From Lumbricus rubellus (lineage: Eukaryota > Annelida > Clitellata > Crassiclitellata > Lumbricidae), in NCBI GenBank assembly GCA_945859605.1, contig OX243815.1, positions 41,884,459 to 41,948,458 of the forward strand: a stretch of DNA of 64,000 bases, given 5' to 3'. Below the pieces are notes generated by a model. It worked only from the letters and a program-made list of their open reading frames with translations. It ran no database searches and was not told the DNA's origin. How positions within the stretch are numbered: the first letter of the stretch is position 1; each line of letters starts with the position of its first letter. This document shows positions 45,601 to 57,467 of this stretch, one piece after another. A program made the translations under genes and the position numbers.

Positions 45601-46430
45601 TCTAACTGCTTTCTGCGTTCTTCTTTTTCAATGGCCATTTCTTTAAGTTGAGCCTTCTTGATAGCAAGTTTCTTTTGTTCTAACTGCATCTGCTCTTCTC
45701 TTTCTCTTTCTGCTTTTTCCAAATTGTCTTTTCCGGCTTGAAATTCTTCCTGACGAATTTCTTCTGCTCTCTCCAGTTCTTGTAAACGCATCTTTTCTTT
45801 TTCTTCCTCGCGAGCCTTTTTGTCCTCAATCTGCTGCTTTCGTATTTCTTCATCGCTTTTTCTTGCTTTTTCGTACTCTATCATTAACTCCATTCTTCGT
45901 CGTTCTGCTTCGTCACGATCTATTTTCATTTGTTCTAACTGAAGCTGGAACTGCTGCTTCTGCATATCTATCTCTTGCTGTCTCATCCTTTCTGCTTTTT
46001 CTATCTCTTGTTGTCGCAATTCTTTCTCTTCCTGTCTGCGCTGCTCTTCTTTCTCTTTCTTTTCTTGTTTACGCTCTTTCTCCTCTTGTTTACGCTCTTT
46101 CTCCTCATGTCTGCGCTGCTCTTCTTTCTCCTTCTCTTCTTGGCGACGTTCTTTCTCTTCCTGTCTACTCATCATCATGAGTTGTAGCAACGCCTCTATA
46201 GACATAGGTGGCTGTGGCTTCTCCACTGGCTTCTCTTCAGTACCACCTACAGCACCTTCTTCTTCAGCGTCTTTTTTCGCCCAAACTTCCGCCAAAGTTC
46301 TCATCAAACTTTCCCTCGACATCTGTCCGACTTCTTCTGCATCTAAACCTGCTTCGATTAATAATTTTATTATTCTTTCGGAAGCCATCTTCTTAATAGC
46401 CGCTTGCTTTTGCTCTGTAAGTTTCTCCAT
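42642..46430 (-). CDS. Gag-protease-integrase polyprotein of the LTR element
   Basis: 1262 residues. About 60-340: long charged coiled coil (EEKERRQEEKEKEEQ type). About 340-560: capsid-like helical region. Near 625: zinc knuckle CHNCHSDKHLIKHC. Near 725: aspartic protease ALIDSGTEIPVI. Then an acidic linker. From about 960: integrase HHCC finger (HLGEEKTRERIKLF, CKSCEKC), the catalytic core with MDVVGP and SDRGTNF, and the following Glu. It ends early at a frameshift relative to the integrase C-terminus. Acts in reverse transcription particles and integration; here a genomic fossil within gene C intron 1. Confidence 0.8.
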   Translation of the reverse strand: MEKLTEQKQAAIKKMASERIIKLLIEAGLDAEEVGQMSRESLMRTLAEVWAKKDAEEEGAVGGTEEKPVEKPQPPMSIEALLQLMMMSRQEEKERRQEEKEKEEQRRHEEKERKQEEKERKQEKKEKEEQRRQEEKELRQQEIEKAERMRQQEIDMQKQQFQLQLEQMKIDRDEAERRRMELMIEYEKARKSDEEIRKQQIEDKKAREEEKEKMRLQELERAEEIRQEEFQAGKDNLEKAEREREEQMQLEQKKLAIKKAQLKEMAIEKEERRKQLELLQQKIEQEELRRIEDQDRLKKRDEDDRKSREVSEQIRLRESETMVSKIKKIGDAMKHVLPKMPYDMMEVPLYFETVENAFNSFAVEKQYWVKLLLPLMTPRARTVLNRLSFENLDKYDAVKEHLLKEFKLTAREYRSRFADAKKTAEETYTMFTARLKNLLNYYVRSRRVDKDYEKLFDLLVADKLKECLPPGPLQFVLAKEGTECLEASNVADLADIHVNNRIGVMFQDKPKFEAWGNSSKPFKWNKDSKDTGSQAKSNDAKKDNYSGKQYWQDKKESTWDRQAYNRTPPLGRPTESNASYTPYNKWENNEQRSFIKKRCHNCHSDKHLIKHCQVPGAANLRKNFSRSAENLRVNQIQVMNAPDQFEESDDRETEVKSVMKCTPQFTMQKEAIKTTSIAEICRETKSKEECQRIKKISLQHVNVEIRGTDGQPVQVEALIDSGTEIPVINEELLKGTTVEEIGRVHLQCVAGEPIPAKLVKIEVRMSGRNEGAATEDRTINIAPYLTLVCASIPADLCKENREKFLLHPEIIAELKEIPPVSVLQGELQANVTTRAQSRRAEVEGGEDETINESSQEDDTDSEDELSIQDDERTTYENNETEEEMAACERNDSEDSGSDAELETSMRDLFTENSNDERQLEDAKKFEEQQRNDESLKSWWRIAEDKGSEFSVVNGLMYKKHQMLDQLVYQLVLPKERRIQVMELAHESVFGGHLGEEKTRERIKLFFVWPKMRRDVVKFCKSCEKCQLKARSLVMDRVPITPIPREDVPFRRMTMDVVGPIEPKSAAGHKYCLCIVDSCTRWPTIFLLKSLTAKAVCEALMKLFIDVGVPSVITSDRGTNFTTSLTREFLKLMGCCPRFDSPGHPEAAGLVERWNQTFKKMVHHVIVENPRQWHKIIPFTVWALREVPNATTGVAPYLLVYGKMPRGPLTILKESWTKEINLPPNIGVQPAKYLKNLRADMEKALIFAENCAIRQSIQQEGQG

Positions 46431-46773
46431 CTTACTTCTTTACTTTACTGATGCTAGTCGATAAATAGTAGGCTACTCTTCAAATGTTTGCAATTGACTG
46501 ACTTCAATTCTTTAAGCAAACTTCAATAGACAAGCAAGTTTTTCTACCTTGTAGTCGTTGTGTTGTCGTTTCTCACTGTCGTACGGATGCTCGATGTATC
46601 GTTGCTTCTCCCGAGTGCTCGGCTCCTCGATAAATGCACAGCGTCCGTTCCTCCGCAACGTCTGTTGATTGGATAGAATCCCTCCGTTCGTAACTTGGCA
46701 CGTAGACCCGCCGTTCGTAACTAGGATCGTTCTCCTGCAACTTGGATCGTTATCTCACCGCAACGACACCAAA

Positions 46774-47283
46774 TGTGATAACCTCCTTGTGACCACCTCC
46801 TCCTATCAGTCTCTTCGGAAGCTTCTTCATATAAGTTCGTGGTAGCATAGGCCTATCCCTAGATAACTGTTTCATTAGCTAAATGGCTAGGTAAAGAATC
46901 TACAGACTTTCACTGTTTTGTAACCAACAACGACGACGTGTTTAAGTCTTCTTATTATACTCCAAAATCCGATGTAAAGTAAAACGATCAGCAACAACAC
47001 AACAATGACTACACTTGCGTTATCATAACAACTACACGACTACTACCTTCATCAGTCTACTCTATCGCAACTCAACAACAACTATTACAGCCTATCTCAA
47101 TAGCTCTCAACACACAACACTCCTTCTTCACTTCCACTCCCTCCTTGTACACTCAACGTACGCTCGTCTAGACATCACGCGCTGTCCAGACAATCACCTG
47201 TCCAGACGCCGCGCGCCAATTTGCAGTTGGCCTACCTGCGTCGCTGTACGACAATCGTCGTGAACTGATTAAATTAGCTTACA
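46774..47283 (-). repeat. 5' LTR (minus-strand element)
   Basis: 510 bp, near-identical to 41003-41512. Right flank AGCAT at 47284-47288. Confidence 0.9.
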
Positions 47284-47946
47284 AGCATCATCATTTAAGA
47301 GATAGCCTGCGTGTATAGTAAGTTCCTAATCAAGGTTCTCAAGGTTAAAATGCGGTTTTAGATGTAACAAAGTCAAATTATTTTCCGTTTCCGTTTTTTA
47401 TCGGTTTTTTTTCGTTTTTTATTATTTAAAAAAACTACGTTTTCCCCCGTTTTTTATTCCGTTTCCATCGCTTTTTACATCTATGGGTTATTTAAAAGAA
47501 GCTTAGGTCTACCGATAATGGATACACATTTGAAATTATTATTTTATTTCATACATTGCGGCAAGAAATCCCTCATAATTGGCTTAGGCCCACTCTAAAA
47601 TATGAAAATTATTAGGCCTATTATATAATAGGCCTAATGCTAGTTTTACCGACTGCTCAAGCCTTCTAGCTTTTATTGATTTATTCTATTAGCATATAGA
47701 TTTGAAGTTTTAAGCTACACATGTATGGCAAGTATAGGCCTAACTAAGACTTAAAAGTTAAAACTCTTGTTCAGCACCAGGTAGACTTTTAAGCTGTTTT
47801 TAATTTTGCATTTTCTTGTATGCTTTGCGGCTGTAGTGCAAAATCACAACATGCCTAGAAATTTATTGGCGCGATCGATTCACTAGGGCCACTAGGCCTA
47901 TATTTCCAAACAACAGACAAAATATATAGAATTACGTCGTGCTTAG

Positions 47947-48078
47947 AAACTCATCGAGAAGACGTAGAGAAGAAATCGAGTGACAAGAAGGAATACATCG
48001 CAGGTCAGCTGCAGTTAGCAGCAAAATCCGATGACGACGACGCTGAACCAGAAATAAACCACCAGGAAGTAGCTGAAG
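47947..48078 (+). CDS. Gene C exon 2: acidic leader
   Basis: Phase 1-1 exon of 132 nt after attacgtcgtgcttag. ETHREDVEKKSSDKKEYIAG, then QLQLAAKSDDDDAEPEINHQ and EVAE. Orthologous to gene B exon 2 with a three-codon insertion. Confidence 0.7.
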
Positions 48079-48584
48079 GTTAACTGTCTGAACACTTTCT
48101 AACTGTGGCACAGACCTGTCTAGTTATTGTTTTCTTGTTCTGACGAATCGAGTTAGGCCTTTCTATTGTTCCATTTAGATAGGCTAGTGAACTTCCTGTC
48201 TGCGAAATTTATATATAAGCCAATACACATTCTGCTTTGAAGAATGAATGCAAGGTTGATCTGCCGTAGGTAGACTAGGCTATATCTTCTTGTTAACCGT
48301 CAAGAAGAGCAAGCTTATTCAACTGTTTTTATAGAACAAACAAATCTTGACTTTAGTCATTAACATTCAAAACAATTATCAGTTTAGTATATTTATATTT
48401 CAAGCTGACTAATGTTATATATATAATTATATTTATTTAGATAGATAGCCTACATACCAAACCTCAGACTTACTTAGTTAGGCCTTCTGTCTACACGGCA
48501 TTTCCTAGATTTTCAACAAGGATCTCCTATTCTCCTTAAGTGAAGTTTTTGTCTTGTAGTTTTAATTGTAGTCATCATTGTTGT

Positions 48585-48836
48585 GGGGCGCGATGGTATA
48601 GTGGTAGGCCTATGTTAGGTGCCTTGGAGCCGGAAGGTTGCAGATTCGAATCCACCTCAAACTTTTCGCGTAGGGCCCTGAGCAGGTCTTTCACTCGCAA
48701 TTGCTCATGCGCTTTGGCGCGTTGAACTCCGACTCAGTGGCCGCGCTGTAGTCAGGAGCGCCTCTGAGTATAATTCTTGAAGTGACACTATGACACGGTC
48801 ATACATTAAGCCTATATGAAAAATAAATAAAATATT
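48585..48836 (+). repeat. tRNA-derived SINE
   Basis: GGGGCGCGATGGTATAGTGG (box A region), GGTTGCAGATTCGAATCC (box B), body, then the GAGCGCCTCTGAG tail and an A-rich end. A full-length-looking member of the family at 10600-10808. Confidence 0.75.
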
Positions 48837-49302
48837 ATATATTTTCATGAAAATCGTATTGCCGTCGCAGTAGGGCAAAGTTACAAAACGTCAGACATTT
48901 GGCTCACATACTGGCATGCATCATTGATTATCAGCAAACAATCATGTTCTCTTAAAATTTATCTTAACCACTGTGTCCTAGAGTGACCTTAGCTCCGCAT
49001 TAATTAATACTGCAGCATTCTTGCTAAGAAATTTAATAAATACCGAGAATACAGACCTTCGAAACTGCTGACCCCTCCAAACTGCGATTCAGGGTGCTGC
49101 AACACCCCTAGCACCTACCACAATGCGGGCCTGCCAGCACTGCACATAAAAATGAGGTTGCTAATGGATGTGAGCCGGTGCATAGCAAGACTAGACGTAT
49201 CAATATCAAGTTAAGCTTTTAGTTAGCAAATTATTTGTTAATTGTAAAGCAAGTGCAACTACCAGGTTAAAAAAATTGATTGCAACATCGCTATTCTCCT
49301 AG

Positions 49303-49449
49303 AATTTGGATTAACTGAAACTGAACTCGAAGAGCTGTACCGCCTCTGGGTTCCGAAGGTTCCTGTTGGCGAAGATGCTTTTTTCCAGGCATTCGTTAGT
49401 TGGATGAAAGAAAATGATGAAAACGTGGACGACGGGGCTCCTACAATTG
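49303..49449 (+). CDS. Gene C unit 1 acidic cassette
   Basis: 147 nt, phase 1-1. FGLTETELEELYRLWVPKVP, then VGEDAFFQAFVSWMKENDEN and VDDGAPTIG. More diverged than units 2-7 (AFFQ, SWMKEN). Confidence 0.75.
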
Positions 49450-49755
49450 GTATGTGATTTTAGTCTATATAAAAAAACCGCAAACGCATTCAAAGTCTCT
49501 AGACTTATAAAAGAAACTGTGCGTGTTTACAAAAGAACTTTCCACCCTGTGCGATTATAAAGAATGTAGGCCTACTTGTTACCAACATGTAACTCGATGC
49601 TTTCGTTACATTTTGGCGATAACTTACCAGCTAAAAAGATAAAAGGGTAAATAAAGTAGATAAATCTCTTGCGTAAGGTAGGCCAGGTCTAATAATTATG
49701 TCTCTAGATGAACGACACACTAACTTCAAACAGGGCATAATAATGTCGTGTTTAG

Positions 49756-49905
49756 GATCTCATTTTTGGAGAAGTGCCATCAAATGGACCTGGAGGATCG
49801 GCAGTTGGGTCGTGGGTAAAGTCAAGGACAATAATGACAACGAAAAACGTCAACAATCAATTGAAAGGGAACAAACTGAAATGAACCACAACCAAATAGC
49901 TGCAA
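49756..49905 (+). CDS. Gene C unit 1 cationic cassette
   Basis: 150 nt, phase 1-1. GSHFWRSAIKWTWRIGSWVV, then GKVKDNNDNEKRQQSIEREQ and TEMNHNQIAA. Four Trp in the first 18 residues. The family R-S-I-D motif is replaced by KRQQSIE. The donor is gtaagt. Confidence 0.75.
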
Positions 49906-50788
49906 GTAAGTTTGTTGCCTGGAACTATTATGTACCTCCTCAAAACAAGGGGCTGTCGTGTTGCGCGTGTTTACATGTACATCATACAAGTGAACAGAGC
50001 TTGCCTTCTCGAAATCAATCCCACATTTTATATTAAAACTTATTTTTAACGCTTTGTTATTTAAAATTGTTGTACAATTGGCGCCAGAGCAGAAAGGTAA
50101 GTTGCATATGGATGTGAAGTAGTGCAATGAGTGCATAGCATGACTAGTCGAATAAATATCCTATTTTTAAAGTTTTCAATTAAACAAACTATACATCCTA
50201 CCCTCCCGATCATTGACACACAGATCGCACACTTCTCGCTCCTTGCTCTTTTTTGTCCCAATATTGAAGTCATCCTCTTCGATGAGAGCCTGCATGGGTC
50301 TAATCGTTCATCATCATTACTTTCTCTATTTCGGCCTCCAAACTTCAGTCACATTCTCCCTGAAAACATGTAACCGTTCCTTAGTCTATGCTGCACCAGC
50401 TCTTGGAATGGACTCCGATCATCATTTTCTATTAACTATGTTGCAAGACGCTGTCTTCCGGGCTTGACCTATTTGAACTTTGACCCTTCACTCTGTCGGC
50501 CTCCACACATTCCAATCACCTCGTTTCATAAGCCATGGAGACTTTTTCCTTTGATACACCAGCTATTTGGGACGGACTCCTATCATCACCCATTAATACT
50601 GTCGCACCACGCTGTCTTCTTGGCTTGGTCTACCTGAACTTTGACCTATATGACAAATATGTCATTATCTATGTGGAATCCTTGAATGTGGAAATCTCAT
50701 AATAGGCCTATGTAGTTTGAAATTAAGATAGTTTCAAACTAGCGTTACTATGATGCTACATTGCACCGTAAATTTGTAATTTGGCCAG

Positions 50789-50935
50789 AATTTGGATTAA
50801 CTGAAACTGAACTCGAAGAGCTGTACCGCCTCTGGGTTCCGAAGGTTCCTGTTGGCGAGGATGCTTCTTTCCAGGCATTCGTTATTTGGATGGATGAAAA
50901 TGATGAAAACGTGGACGACGGGGCTCCTACAATTG
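50789..50935 (+). CDS. Gene C unit 2 acidic cassette
   Basis: 147 nt. FGLTETELEELYRLW, SFQAFVIWMDENDENVDDG. Donor gtatgt. Confidence 0.75.
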
Positions 50936-51222
50936 GTATGTGATTTTAGTTCTAGACGAAACAATGCAAATGTATTCGAAGTCTCAAGACTTATAATAGC
51001 AACTGTGCGTATTTACACGAGAACGTTAAACCCTGTGCCATTATAAAGTATGTATGTGTTACCTTCATGTAACTGGATGCTTTAGGTACATTTTTGCAAT
51101 ACGAGATAAAAGGGTAAATAAAGTAGAGAAATTTCGTGCGTAGAATTGTCCAGTTCTAACAATTATTTCTCTAGATGAACGAAACAATAACTTCAAACAG
51201 GGCATAATAATGTCGTGTTTAG

Positions 51223-51372
51223 GATCTCATTTTTGGAGAAGTGCCATTAAATGGACCTGGAGGATCGGCAGTTGGGTCGTGGGAAAAGTCAAGGACAATA
51301 ATGACAACGAAAAACGTCAACAATCAATTGAAAGGGAACAAACTGAAATGAACCACAACCAAATAGCTGCAA
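51223..51372 (+). CDS. Gene C unit 2 cationic cassette
   Basis: 150 nt; the peptide is the same as unit 1. Confidence 0.75.
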
Positions 51373-52473
51373 GTAAGTTGACTGGAACTAATATGTACCT
51401 CCTCAAAACAGGGGGCTGTCGTGTTGCGCGGTGTTTACATATACATCATACAGGTGAACAGAGCTTGCCTTCTCGAAATCAATCCAACATTTTATATTAA
51501 AACTTATTTTTATTGCTTGGTTATTTAAAATTGTTGTACTTTTGCCGCCAGAGCAGAAAGGTAAGTTGCATATGGATGTGAAGTAGTGCAATGAGTGCAT
51601 AGCATGACTAGTCGAATAAATATCCTATTTTTAAGTTTTCAATTAAACAAACTATACATCCTACCCTCCCGATCATTGACACACAGATCGAACACTTCTC
51701 GCTCCTTGCTCTTTTTTGTCCCAATATTGAAGTCATCCTCTTCGATGAGAGCCTGCATGGGTCTAATCGTTCATTATCATTACTTTCTCTATTTCGGCCT
51801 CCAAACTTCAGTCACATTCTCCCTGAAACCATATAACCGTTCCTCAGTCTATGCTGAACCAGCTCTTGGAACGGACTCCGATCATCATTTTCTATTAACT
51901 ATGTTGCAAGACTCTGTCTTCCGGGCTTGACCTACTTGAACTTTGACTCTTCACTCTGTCGGCCTCCACACATTCCAATCACCTCGTTTCATAAGCCATG
52001 GAGACTTTTTCCTTTGATACACCAGCTATTTGGGACGGACTCCTATCATCACCCATTAATACTGTCGCACCACGCTGTCTTCTTGGCTTGATCTACCTGA
52101 ACTTTGACCTAGAGCCAGAACAAACTGGCCACTTTTTTGGCCACTGTGGACTTGATCTGACATAGAGTTGGTTTATATGCCTGTGTCTCCTACACTGATA
52201 CATTTCCCTATTGCTCTTCATATATTTGACCATTACCCCAGTCGCGGATTTGCACCGGTCTGATAGAATTATTATAATTGTGTCTATTCTACTCCTTCTT
52301 TGTGAATGCGGTACAATATCATCAAGACCTGATTGAAGCAAATATGTCATTATCTATATGGAATCCTTGAATGTGTAAATCTCATAATAGGCCTATGTAG
52401 TTTGAAATTAAGATAGTTTCAAACTAGCGTTACTATGATGCTACATTGCATCGCAATTTTGTAATTTGGCCAG

Positions 52474-52620
52474 AATTTGGATTAACGGAAACTGAACTCG
52501 AAGAGCTGTACCGCCTGTGGGTTCCGAAGGTTCCTGTTGGCGAAGATGCTTCTTTCCAGGCATTCGTTATTTGGATGGATGAAAATGATGAAAACGTGGA
52601 CGACGGGGCTCCTACAATTG
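52474..52620 (+). CDS. Gene C unit 3 acidic cassette
   Basis: 147 nt; peptide as unit 2. The donor is gtatgg where units 1, 2, 5, 6 and 7 have gtatgt, which may weaken splicing. Confidence 0.7.
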
Positions 52621-52907
52621 GTATGGGATTTTAGTTCTAGACGAAACAATGCAAATGTATTCGAAGTCTCAAGACTTATAATAGAAACTGTGCGTATTTA
52701 CACGAGAACGTTAAACCCTGTGCCATTATAAAGTATGTATGTGTTACCTTCATGTAACTGGATGCTTTAGGTACATTTTTCCATTACGAGATAAAAGGGT
52801 AAATAAAGTAGAGAAATTTCGTGCGTAGAATTGTCCAGTTCTAACAATTATTTCTCTAGATGAACGAAACAATAACTTCAAACAGGGCATAATAATGTCG
52901 TGTTTAG

Positions 52908-53057
52908 GATCTCATTTTTGGAGAAGTGCCATTAAATGGACCTGGAGGATCGGCAGTTGGGTCGTGGGAAAAGTCAAGGACAATAATGACAACGAAAAAC
53001 GTCAACAATCAATTGAAAGGGAACAAACTGAAATGAACCACAACCAAATAGCTGCAA
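52908..53057 (+). CDS. Gene C unit 3 cationic cassette
   Basis: 150 nt; peptide as unit 1. Confidence 0.75.
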
Positions 53058-54017
53058 GTAAGTTGACTGGAACTATTATGTACCTCCTCAAAACAGGGGG
53101 CTGTCGTGTTGCACGGTGTTTACATATACATCATACAGGTGAACAGAGCTTGCCTTCTCGAAATCAATCCAACATTTTATATTAAAACTTATTTTTATTG
53201 CTTGGTTATTTAAAATTGTTGTACTATTGCCGCCAGGTCAGAAAGGTAAGTTGCATATAGATGTGAAGTAGGCTAGTGCAATGAGTGCAAAGCATGACTA
53301 GTCGAATAAATATCCTATTTTTAAGTTTTCAATTAGACAAACTATACAATCCTACCCTCACGACTATTGACACAAAGATGGAAATTATCCCGCTCATTAC
53401 TCGTCTCCTGTCCGCAATCTTGGATTCATCTTCGATGAGAGCCTGGGTCTAGTCGTTCATTACCATTACTTTCTCTATTTCGGCCTCCAAACTTCAGTCA
53501 CATTCTCCCTGAAACCATGTACCGACCGACTAACCGTTCCTTAGTCTATGCTGCACCAGCTCTTGGAACGGACTCCGATCATCATCTAGTACCTCAGTTG
53601 CAACCTTGACCTACTTATAATTTGACATCGAATCAGAACGACCCGGGCACTTTTTTGGCCATTATTGACTTGAGTTGAAATAGGGACGGTGAATAAACTA
53701 TAGTCTCTCGATCTTACATCGATAGATCTACATATCCCTACTGCTATTAAGATAGCCCACTTGACCATTACACCACTCGCTGATTTACAAAGCTTTGATT
53801 GAATTATGATCATTGCGTCTACGGGCTAGCCTTCAACTTCTTTGTGGATGCGGTTCCATAATCTCAATGAAACGAATAATTATATCATTATCTATGTGAA
53901 ACCCTTGAATGTGTAAATCACATTATAGGCCTGTGTAGCCTAGTTAGAAATTTAAGATAGTTTCAAACTAACGCTACTATGATGCTACATTGCATCGCAA
54001 TTTTGTAATTTGGCCAG

Positions 54018-54164
54018 AATTTGGATTAACGGAAACTGAACTCGAAGAGCTGTACCGCCTGTGGGTTCCGAAGGTTCCTGTTGGCGAAGATGCTTCTTTC
54101 CAGGCATTCGTTATTTGGATGGATGAAAATGATGAAAACGTGGACGACGGGGCTCCTACAATTG
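54018..54164 (+). CDS. Gene C unit 4 acidic cassette
   Basis: 147 nt; a copy of unit 3 at a spacing of exactly 1544 bp, including the gtatgg donor. Confidence 0.7.
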
Positions 54165-54451
54165 GTATGGGATTTTAGTTCTAGACGAAACAATGCAAAT
54201 GTATTCGAAGTCTCAAGACTTATAATAGAAACTGTGCGTATTTACACGAGAACGTTAAACCCTGTGCCATTATAAAGTATGTATGTGTTACCTTCATGTA
54301 ACTGGATGCTTTAGGTACATTTTTCCATTACGAGATAAAAGGGTAAATAAAGTAGAGAAATTTCGTGCGTAGAATTGTCCAGTTCTAACAATTATTTCTC
54401 TAGATGAACGAAACAATAACTTCAAACAGGGCATAATAATGTCGTGTTTAG

Positions 54452-54601
54452 GATCTCATTTTTGGAGAAGTGCCATTAAATGGACCTGGAGGATCGGCAG
54501 TTGGGTCGTGGGAAAAGTCAAGGACAATAATGACAACGAAAAACGTCAACAATCAATTGAAAGGGAACAAACTGAAATGAACCACAACCAAATAGCTGCA
54601 A
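54452..54601 (+). CDS. Gene C unit 4 cationic cassette
   Basis: 150 nt; a copy of unit 3 at 1544 bp. Confidence 0.75.
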
Positions 54602-55561
54602 GTAAGTTGACTGGAACTATTATGTACCTCCTCAAAACAGGGGGCTGTCGTGTTGCACGGTGTTTACATATACATCATACAGGTGAACAGAGCTTGCCTT
54701 CTCGAAATCAATCCAACATTTTATATTAAAACTTATTTTTATTGCTTGGTTATTTAAAATTGTTGTACTATTGCCGCCAGGTCAGAAAGGTAAGTTGCAT
54801 ATAGATGTGAAGTAGGCTAGTGCAATGAGTGCAAAGCATGACTAGTCGAATAAATATCCTATTTTTAAGTTTTCAATTAGACAAACTATACAATCCTACC
54901 CTCACGACTATTGACACAAAGATGGAAATTATCCCGCTCATTACTCGTCTCCTGTCCGCAATCTTGGATTCATCTTCGATGAGAGCCTGGGTCTAGTCGT
55001 TCATTACCATTACTTTCTCTATTTCGGCCTCCAAACTTCAGTCACATTCTCCCTGAAACCATGTACCGACCGACTAACCGTTCCTTAGTCTATGCTGCAC
55101 CAGCTCTTGGAACGGACTCCGATCATCATCTAGTACCTCAGTTGCAACCTTGACCTACTTATAATTTGACATCGAATCAGAACGACCCGGGCACTTTTTT
55201 GGCCATTATTGACTTGAGTTGAAATAGGGACGGTGAATAAACTATAGTCTCTCGATCTTACATCGATAGATCTACATATCCCTACTGCTATTAAGATAGC
55301 CCACTTGACCATTACACCACTCGCTGATTTACAAAGCTTTGATTGAATTATGATCATTGCGTCTACGGGCTAGCCTTCAACTTCTTTGTGGATGCGGTTC
55401 CATAATCTCAATGAAACGAATAATTATATCATTATCTATGTGAAACCCTTGAATGTGTAAATCACATTATAGGCCTGTGTAGCCTAGTTAGAAATTTAAG
55501 ATAGTTTCAAACTAACGCTACTATGATGCTACATTGCATCGCAATTTTGTAATTTGGCCAG

Positions 55562-55708
55562 AATTTGGATTAACGGAAACAGAACTCGAAGAGCTGTACC
55601 GCCTGTGGGTTCCAAAGGTTCCTGTTGGCGAGGATGCTTCTTTCCAGGCATTCGTTATTTGGATGGATGAAAATGATGAAAACGTGGACGACGGGGCTCC
55701 TACAGTTG
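55562..55708 (+). CDS. Gene C unit 5 acidic cassette
   Basis: 147 nt; I to V near the end (GAPTVG). Donor gtatgt. Confidence 0.75.
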
Positions 55709-55995
55709 GTATGTGATTTTAGTTCTAGACGAAACAATGCAAATGTATTCGAAGTCTCAAGACTTTTAATAGAAACTGTGCGTATTTACACGAGAACGTT
55801 AAACCCTGTGCCATTATAAAGTATGTGTGTGTTATCTTCATGTAGCTGGATGCTTTAGGTACATTTTTGCAATACGAGATAAAAGGGTAAAGAAAGTAGA
55901 GAAATTTCGTGCGTAGATTTGGCCAGGTGTAATAATTCTTTCTCTTGATGACCGAGACAATAACTTCAAACAGGACATAATAATGTCGTGCTTAG

Positions 55996-56145
55996 GATCT
56001 CATTTTTGGAGAAGTGCCATCAAATGGACCTGGAGGATCGGCAGTTGGGTCGTGGGTAAAGTCAAGGACAATAATGACAACGAAAAACGTCAACAATCAA
56101 TTGAAAGGGAACAAACTGAAATGAACCACAACCAAATAGCTGCAA
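55996..56145 (+). CDS. Gene C unit 5 cationic cassette
   Basis: 150 nt; acceptor gtcgtgcttag. Downstream intron resembles unit 1 more than units 2-4, so units mix types. Confidence 0.75.
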
Positions 56146-57033
56146 GTAAGTTTGTTGACTGGAACTATTATGTACCTCCTCAGAACAAGGGGCTGTCGTG
56201 TTGCGCGTGTTTACATGTACATCATACAAGTGAACAGAGCTTGCCTTCTCGAAATCAATCCCACATTTTATATTAAAACTTATTTTAAACGCTTGGTTAT
56301 TTAAAATTGTTGTACAAATGGCGCCAGAGCAGAAAAGTAAGTTGCATATGGATTTGAAGCAGTGCACAATGAGTGCATAGCATGACTAGTCGAATAAATA
56401 TCCTACCTCTTTAGTTTTCACTTAGACAAACTACACCCTACCCTCCTGATCATTGACATACAGATCGAACACTTCTCGCTCCTTGCTCTTTTTTGTCCCA
56501 ATATTGAAGTCATCCTCTTCGATGAGAGCCTGCATGGGTCTAATCGTTCATCATCATTACTTTCTCTATTCCGGCTTCCAAACTTCAGTCACATTCTCCG
56601 TGAAACCATGTAACCGTTCCTTAGTTTATGCTGCACCAGTTCTTGGAACGGACTCCGATCATCATTTCTATTAGGCCTAACTATGTTGCAAGACGCTGTC
56701 TTCCCGGCTTGACCTATTTGAACTTTGACCCTTCACTCTGTCGGCCTCCACACATTCCAATCACCTCGTTTCATAAGCCATGGAGACTTTTTCCTTTGAT
56801 ACACCAGCTATTTGGGACGGACTCCTATCATCACCCATTAATACTGTCGCACCACGCTGTCTTCTTGGCTTGATATACCTGAACTTTGACCTATATGACA
56901 AATATGTCATTATCTATGTGGAATCCTTGAATGTGGAAATCTCATAATAGGCCTATGTAGTTTGAAATTAAGATAGTTTCAAACTAGCGTTACTATGATG
57001 CTACATTGCATCGCAATTTTGTAATTTGGCCAG

Positions 57034-57180
57034 AATTTGGATTAACGGAAACTGAACTCGAAGAGCTGTACCGCCTGTGGGTTCCGAAGGTTCCTGTTGG
57101 CGAAGATGCTTCTTTCCAGGCATTCGTTATTTGGATGGATGAAAATGATGAAAACGTGGACGACGGGGCTCCTACAATTG
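57034..57180 (+). CDS. Gene C unit 6 acidic cassette
   Basis: 147 nt; peptide as unit 2, donor gtatgt. Confidence 0.75.
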
Positions 57181-57467
57181 GTATGTGATTTTAGTTCTAG
57201 ACGAAACAATGCAAATGTATTCGAAGTCTCAAGACTTATAATAGAAACTGTGCGTATTTACACGAGAACGTTAAACCCTGTGCCATTATAAAGTATGTAT
57301 GTGTTACCTTCATGTAACTGGATGCTTTAGGTACATTTTTGCAATACGAGATAAAAGGGTAAATAAAGTAGAGAAATTTCGTGCGTAGAATTGTCCAGTT
57401 CTAACAATTATTTCTCTAGATGAACGAAACAATAACTTCAAACAGGGCATAATAATGTCGTGTTTAG

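Larger units (their letters stand above)
41003..47283 (-). mobile_element. LTR retrotransposon, Ty3/gypsy with Gmr1-like domain order
   Basis: Two 510-bp LTRs (41003-41512, 46774-47283), both TG...CA, differ at about three positions by eye and are flanked by the 5-bp duplication AGCAT. Coding is on the minus strand: Gag, protease and integrase (46430-42642), then RT remnant and RNase H (42587-41630). Integrase therefore precedes RT, as in Gmr1-type gypsy elements. A primer-binding-like TGGTGTCGTTGCGG (46771-46754) and a polypurine tract (about 41516-41532) are in place. The body is defective: frameshifts after integrase and loss of the RT core. Confidence 0.85.

Noticed and set aside
43078..46464. 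Plus-strand open frames opposite the retrotransposon
   Set aside because: Antisense shadows of the Gag-protease-integrase ORF; no independent motifs.
48585..48660. Functional tRNA gene
   Set aside because: Boxes A and B are present but no proper acceptor stem or anticodon arm, and a SINE body follows; same for 8690, 10600, 16040 and 23030.
50131..50467. Repeated 80-111-codon frames in each gene C unit
   Set aside because: Out-of-frame remnants of a LINE C-terminus (a PALWNG-like block appears in a shifted frame); intronic and not conserved as a frame.
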